NCBI GenBank assembly: GCA_900551335.1
Contig: URVO01000046.1
Span: forward strand, 1-8,876
Origin: an uncultured Phascolarctobacterium sp.
Lineage (GTDB): Bacteria; Bacillota; Negativicutes; Acidaminococcales; Acidaminococcaceae
DNA length: 8,876 bases
Reading direction: 5' to 3'
In this document: one piece after another, positions 6,815 through 8,876 of the stretch
Layout: each line of letters opens with the position of its first letter
How positions within the stretch are numbered: the stretch's first letter is position 1
Position numbers and translations under genes: made by a program
Notes under the pieces: model-generated
What the model was told of the DNA's origin: nothing
Databases searched by the model: none
The model's input: only the letters and a program-made list of their open reading frames with translations

Positions 6815-6942
6815 TTAAGATTACCTCTTTCCCTTATAACTTCTGAGAGATAGCTGCTTGGCTGCCATTGTCGTCACTCTTTATCGTGGTGCTCTCTCAA
6901 TGGCTGCAAGCTGTGCAGAGCTTCTCTCTTTTTCTGTAAACG
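6815..6942 (-). promoter_or_regulatory. Structured 5' leader of the symporter gene, candidate cis-regulatory RNA
   Basis: If transcription starts near 6942, the symporter mRNA has an untranslated leader of about 127 nucleotides rich in inverted repeats. The main one pairs 6898-6903 with 6865-6870 (CCATTG/CAATGG) and 6907-6911 with 6856-6860 (GCTTG/CAAGC), separated by a small internal loop. An outer helix GAGAGA/TCTCTC (6923-6928 with 6845-6850) could close a larger domain. A second GAGAGAG in the apical loop (about 6892-6898) could compete for the same partner. The domain ends about 14 bases before the ribosome binding site. I do not recognise a named riboswitch class. This and the promoter below account for most of the 323 bases between the divergent symporter and yigZ genes. 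Confidence 0.4.
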
Positions 6943-6948
6943 TGCTTC

Positions 6949-6957
6949 ATTATAACA
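6949..6957 (-). promoter_or_regulatory. Extended -10 promoter of the symporter gene
   Basis: The minus strand reads TGTTATAAT followed by G, the same ten bases as the ClC promoter core. No convincing -35 (TTTATT at 17 bases). It implies a start about 127 bases before the symporter ATG. Confidence 0.55.
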
Positions 6958-7022
6958 AATATATTGCGAGAAATAAAGCAGAAAGTGAAAAAATCATGAA
7001 TTTTTCTAGAAAACGGAAGAAA

Positions 7023-7038
7023 ATGTTACAATGTTACA
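7023..7038 (+). repeat. Perfect tandem 8-bp repeat (ATGTTACA x2)
   Basis: ATGTTACA occurs twice back to back in the intergenic region between the divergent symporter and yigZ genes. Two 8-bp units put identical faces slightly less than one helical turn apart, as in some direct-repeat operators. The repeat also contains TACAAT, a possible weak -10. Function is unknown. Confidence 0.35.
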
Positions 7039-7091
7039 GAGAAAGACGGGAATAAATACACAAGCGTGTTTGCGCACGTCCTCGTGTTCTA

Positions 7092-7100
7092 TGATATAAT
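7092..7100 (+). promoter_or_regulatory. Extended -10 promoter of yigZ
   Basis: TGATATAAT is a perfect extended -10 (TGn-TATAAT), 37 bases before the TTG start. The only -35-like hexamer is TTGCGC (7070-7075), with a long 19-base spacer. An imperfect inverted repeat (ACAC..GTG / CAC..GTGT, about 7058-7089) lies directly upstream. Confidence 0.55.
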
Positions 7101-7124
7101 TAAAGAATGAAGAAAAAGCTAGAC

Positions 7125-7129
7125 GGAGG
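7125..7129 (+). promoter_or_regulatory. Ribosome binding site that sets the yigZ start at TTG 7138
   Basis: GGAGG ends at 7129, 8 bases before TTG 7138-7140. The in-frame GTG at 7129-7131 overlaps the last base of this site and so cannot be the start. No in-frame ATG is near. Confidence 0.75.
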
Positions 7130-7137
7130 TGCAGGCG

Positions 7138-7761
7138 TTGTATACTATCTGCAAGGATTATCGCAAGGAAATAGTTATCGAAAAATCGCGCTTTATCTGT
7201 ACGCTGAAGAAGGTGCACAGCGAGGCTGAGGCTCAGGAGTTTATTAAGAGTATAAAAAAAGAATTTTGGGATGCGACGCATAACTGCTCTGCTTATATCG
7301 TCGACGACCTCGCCCAGCGCTCAAGCGACGACGGCGAGCCGAGCGGCACGGCAGGCATTCCTATGCTGGAGGTGCTGCGCAAGAACGGTCTGACGGAGAC
7401 AGCGGCGGTAGTGACGCGCTATTTTGGCGGCATTAAGCTGGGCGCCGGCGGTCTGGTGCGTGCATATAGCGGCAGTGTGGCCGGTGCGGTGGCCGAGTGC
7501 GGTCTGGCGCAGAAGATTCTTATGAGCCGTTTCAGCTTTTTATACGATGTGAATCATGTTGGCCGTATTCTGAACGTGCTGTATCAGCAGGATTTGTTCG
7601 AGATTGCCGATGTGGTCTATGACCTGCGTGCCAAGGTTATCTTGAAGATGCGCGACGAGCAGAAGCAGGAGGCTGAGGAATGGCTGACAGAGCATTTGAA
7701 CCAGAAGATAGAGCTGGAGCTGGAGGGCAGCGAGTATGCCGAGGTGCCGGTGGAGAAGTAA
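7138..7761 (+). CDS. yigZ: YigZ/IMPACT (UPF0029) family protein, TTG start
   Basis: Cytosolic protein of the YigZ/IMPACT family. The eukaryotic member IMPACT modulates the Gcn2 stress kinase; the bacterial role is not settled. From the TTG start the protein has 207 residues, close to the usual 200-215. The UPF0029 domain (about 10-115) contains the signatures SSDDGEPSGTAG (62-73) and TRYFGGIKLGAGGLVRAY (93-110). The C-terminal ferredoxin-like DUF1949 domain spans about 130-190. The acidic tail (ELELEGSEYAE) is typical of neither domain. Codon use matches the GC-rich neighbours. The gene has its own extended -10 promoter. Its stop codon directly abuts the stop codon of the convergent aminotransferase gene, leaving no room for a terminator between them. 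Confidence 0.93.
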   Translation: MYTICKDYRKEIVIEKSRFICTLKKVHSEAEAQEFIKSIKKEFWDATHNCSAYIVDDLAQRSSDDGEPSGTAGIPMLEVLRKNGLTETAAVVTRYFGGIKLGAGGLVRAYSGSVAGAVAECGLAQKILMSRFSFLYDVNHVGRILNVLYQQDLFEIADVVYDLRAKVILKMRDEQKQEAEEWLTEHLNQKIELELEGSEYAEVPVEK

Positions 7762-8876
7762 TTACAGCTCCAGATACGGCTCCAGCGCAATAAACAGCGC
7801 TTCGAGTGCAGGATAGAGCTCGTCGTCAGGCAGACCGGTATAGTTCATGAGCAGAGTATGCGAGCAGTCGCTCGTCTTGTCGTGATAATAGTCGGAAAGA
7901 AATTTTATCTGAATACCCTGCGCCAGCGCTGCCTGCGTGAGCGTGGTGTCGCTGGCCTGCGTTGCGAGGTGCAGCAGAAAGTGCAGGCCGCTGTTTTCGC
8001 CTTCTACCGTCAGGGCAGGCGCTGCCTTGCAGGTCGCAAGGTAGTGCAGCAGACGGTCACGCTTCGTGCGGTAGTAGGTGCGCATGCGGTTGATGTGGCG
8101 CTCAAAATAGCCGTCCTCGATAAATTTGGCGAGGGTGAACTGCTCAAAGTTAGACACGGTGCAGGAATAAAAGCCCAGTTTTTCGTAAAAAAGTGAGGCC
8201 AGATGAGCTGGCAGCACCATATAGCTGATACGGAAGGTCGGTGCCAGCGTTTTGGAGAAGGTGTTGATATAGATAACCTTTTCGGCGCTGTCGATGCTTT
8301 GCAGCGGCGGTATCGGCCGGCCGTAGAGACGGAATTCGCAGTCGTAATCATCCTCGATGATGTAGCGGCTGCTTTTTTCTTTGGCCCAATGCAGCAGCTC
8401 ATAGCGGCGGCTGACGGGCATGACGATGCCGGTGGGGAACTGGTGCGAGGGACTGATGTGCAGGATGTCAGCGCCGCTGTTTTCGAGCACGTCTGCGCGG
8501 ATGCCCTGCTCGTCCATCGGCAGATAGCGGCAGAAAACGTCGTTGGTTTTATAGATGGCGGCAAGCTGCGGATAGCCGGGGTTTTCGAGGGCGTAGACAT
8601 GGCTGCGTCCTAAAAGCTGGACGATGAGGTTATAGAGCGACTGCGTGCCTGCGCCGATGATAATCTGCTCCGGGCTGACATTCAGGCCGCGGAACTGATA
8701 GAGGTGCTTGGCGAGGGCTTGACGCAGGGGCAGCACGCCGCCGGCTGAGGTGTCGCTGATGAGGGCGTGCTCGTCGGCGCTGGAGAGCGTGCTGCGCAAA
8801 AGACGTGCCCAGATGTTATAGGGAAAGGTGTCGGGCGGGACGCTGCTTTTGGAAAAGCTGGCGACGATGGCGGGGG
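7762..8876 (-). CDS. MocR/PdxR-like PLP-dependent aminotransferase-domain protein (5' partial)
   Basis: The reading frame stays open to the right edge, so at least 371 residues are visible and the TTG at 8799 is not the start. The visible N-terminus reads SSVPPDTFPYNIWARLLRSTL, the linker-to-aminotransferase junction typical of MocR regulators (GntR-type winged helix fused to a fold-type I aminotransferase). The DNA-binding domain would therefore lie outside the window. Counting from codon 8799, features are GAGTQ (49-53), NPGYP (73-77), SPSHQFPTG (116-124), IEDDYDCEFR (148-157, with the aspartate that binds the PLP ring nitrogen) and NTFSKTLAPTFRISY (179-193). Lys183 (codon 8251-8253) is the PLP Schiff-base lysine. 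The chemistry is intact, but most family members act as regulators that sense PLP or amino acids. A stand-alone aminotransferase remains possible because the upstream part is unseen. Confidence 0.9.
   Translation of the reverse strand, partial: PAIVASFSKSSVPPDTFPYNIWARLLRSTLSSADEHALISDTSAGGVLPLRQALAKHLYQFRGLNVSPEQIIIGAGTQSLYNLIVQLLGRSHVYALENPGYPQLAAIYKTNDVFCRYLPMDEQGIRADVLENSGADILHISPSHQFPTGIVMPVSRRYELLHWAKEKSSRYIIEDDYDCEFRLYGRPIPPLQSIDSAEKVIYINTFSKTLAPTFRISYMVLPAHLASLFYEKLGFYSCTVSNFEQFTLAKFIEDGYFERHINRMRTYYRTKRDRLLHYLATCKAAPALTVEGENSGLHFLLHLATQASDTTLTQAALAQGIQIKFLSDYYHDKTSDCSHTLLMNYTGLPDDELYPALEALFIALEPYLEL

Noticed and set aside
6845..6930. Plus-strand intrinsic terminator (GAGAGA...TCTCTC followed by TTTTT)
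   Set aside because: No plus-strand gene lies upstream, and the same repeats sit between a minus-strand promoter and its gene, so a leader structure explains them better.
6858..7055. Plus-strand frame of 65 residues in the symporter-yigZ intergenic region
   Set aside because: It needs a TTG start without a ribosome binding site and runs through the symporter leader and promoter; the product matches nothing I know.
7129..7131. GTG as start of yigZ
   Set aside because: It overlaps the GGAGG ribosome binding site; TTG 7138 has the right 8-base spacing.
8797..8799. TTG as true start of the aminotransferase-domain gene
   Set aside because: The frame continues upstream to the window edge with conserved family sequence (TFPYNIWARLL), so the start lies outside.
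1..8876. CRISPR arrays, tRNA or rRNA genes, insertion sequences
   Set aside because: Reading the window I saw no regularly spaced repeats, tRNA-like cloverleaf with TTCGA loop, rRNA blocks or transposase motifs.

Overview
The window looks like chromosomal DNA of an anaerobic, Gram-positive-lineage (Firmicutes) bacterium, possibly a gut Negativicute. This placement is an inference from gene content, GGAGG-type ribosome binding sites, TATAAT promoters and a TTG start; no taxonomic marker gene is present. Two compositions are visible. Positions 1 to about 2700 are AT-rich (TTA, AGA and ATA codons are common). From 2795 to the end the DNA is GC-richer (CTG, CGC and GCC codons dominate).

Positions 1-2476 hold a same-strand DNA modification cassette: the C-terminal two thirds of a Dcm/M.EcoRII-type cytosine-5 methyltransferase (cut by the window edge), a complete EcoRII-type restriction endonuclease, and a Vsr-type mismatch endonuclease. 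All three point to the CCWGG specificity. The methyltransferase protects host sites, the endonuclease cuts unmodified DNA, and Vsr would repair the T:G mismatches that arise when the methylated cytosine deaminates. It is followed by about 320 bases without an intact gene, in which a broken hicB antitoxin gene with an internal deletion can be read. Foreign composition, restriction-modification genes and toxin-antitoxin debris together suggest an acquired accessory segment ending near 2700.

Positions 2795-8876 look like ordinary core genome: an L-cysteine desulfidase/serine dehydratase-alpha family protein (+), a bidirectional terminator, a ClC-type Cl-/H+ exchanger with a C-terminal TrkA-C domain (-), a bile acid:sodium symporter family transporter (-) with a long structured 5' leader, a YigZ/IMPACT family protein (+), and the catalytic part of a MocR/PdxR-like aminotransferase-domain regulator (-, cut by the right edge). 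Each seems to have its own promoter and/or terminator, so apart from the restriction cassette no operon is evident.

I did not find a clearly new biological system. The items most worth following up are the structured leader before the symporter gene, the hicB remnant beside the EcoRII cassette, and the Vsr protein that lacks the classical zinc ligands.
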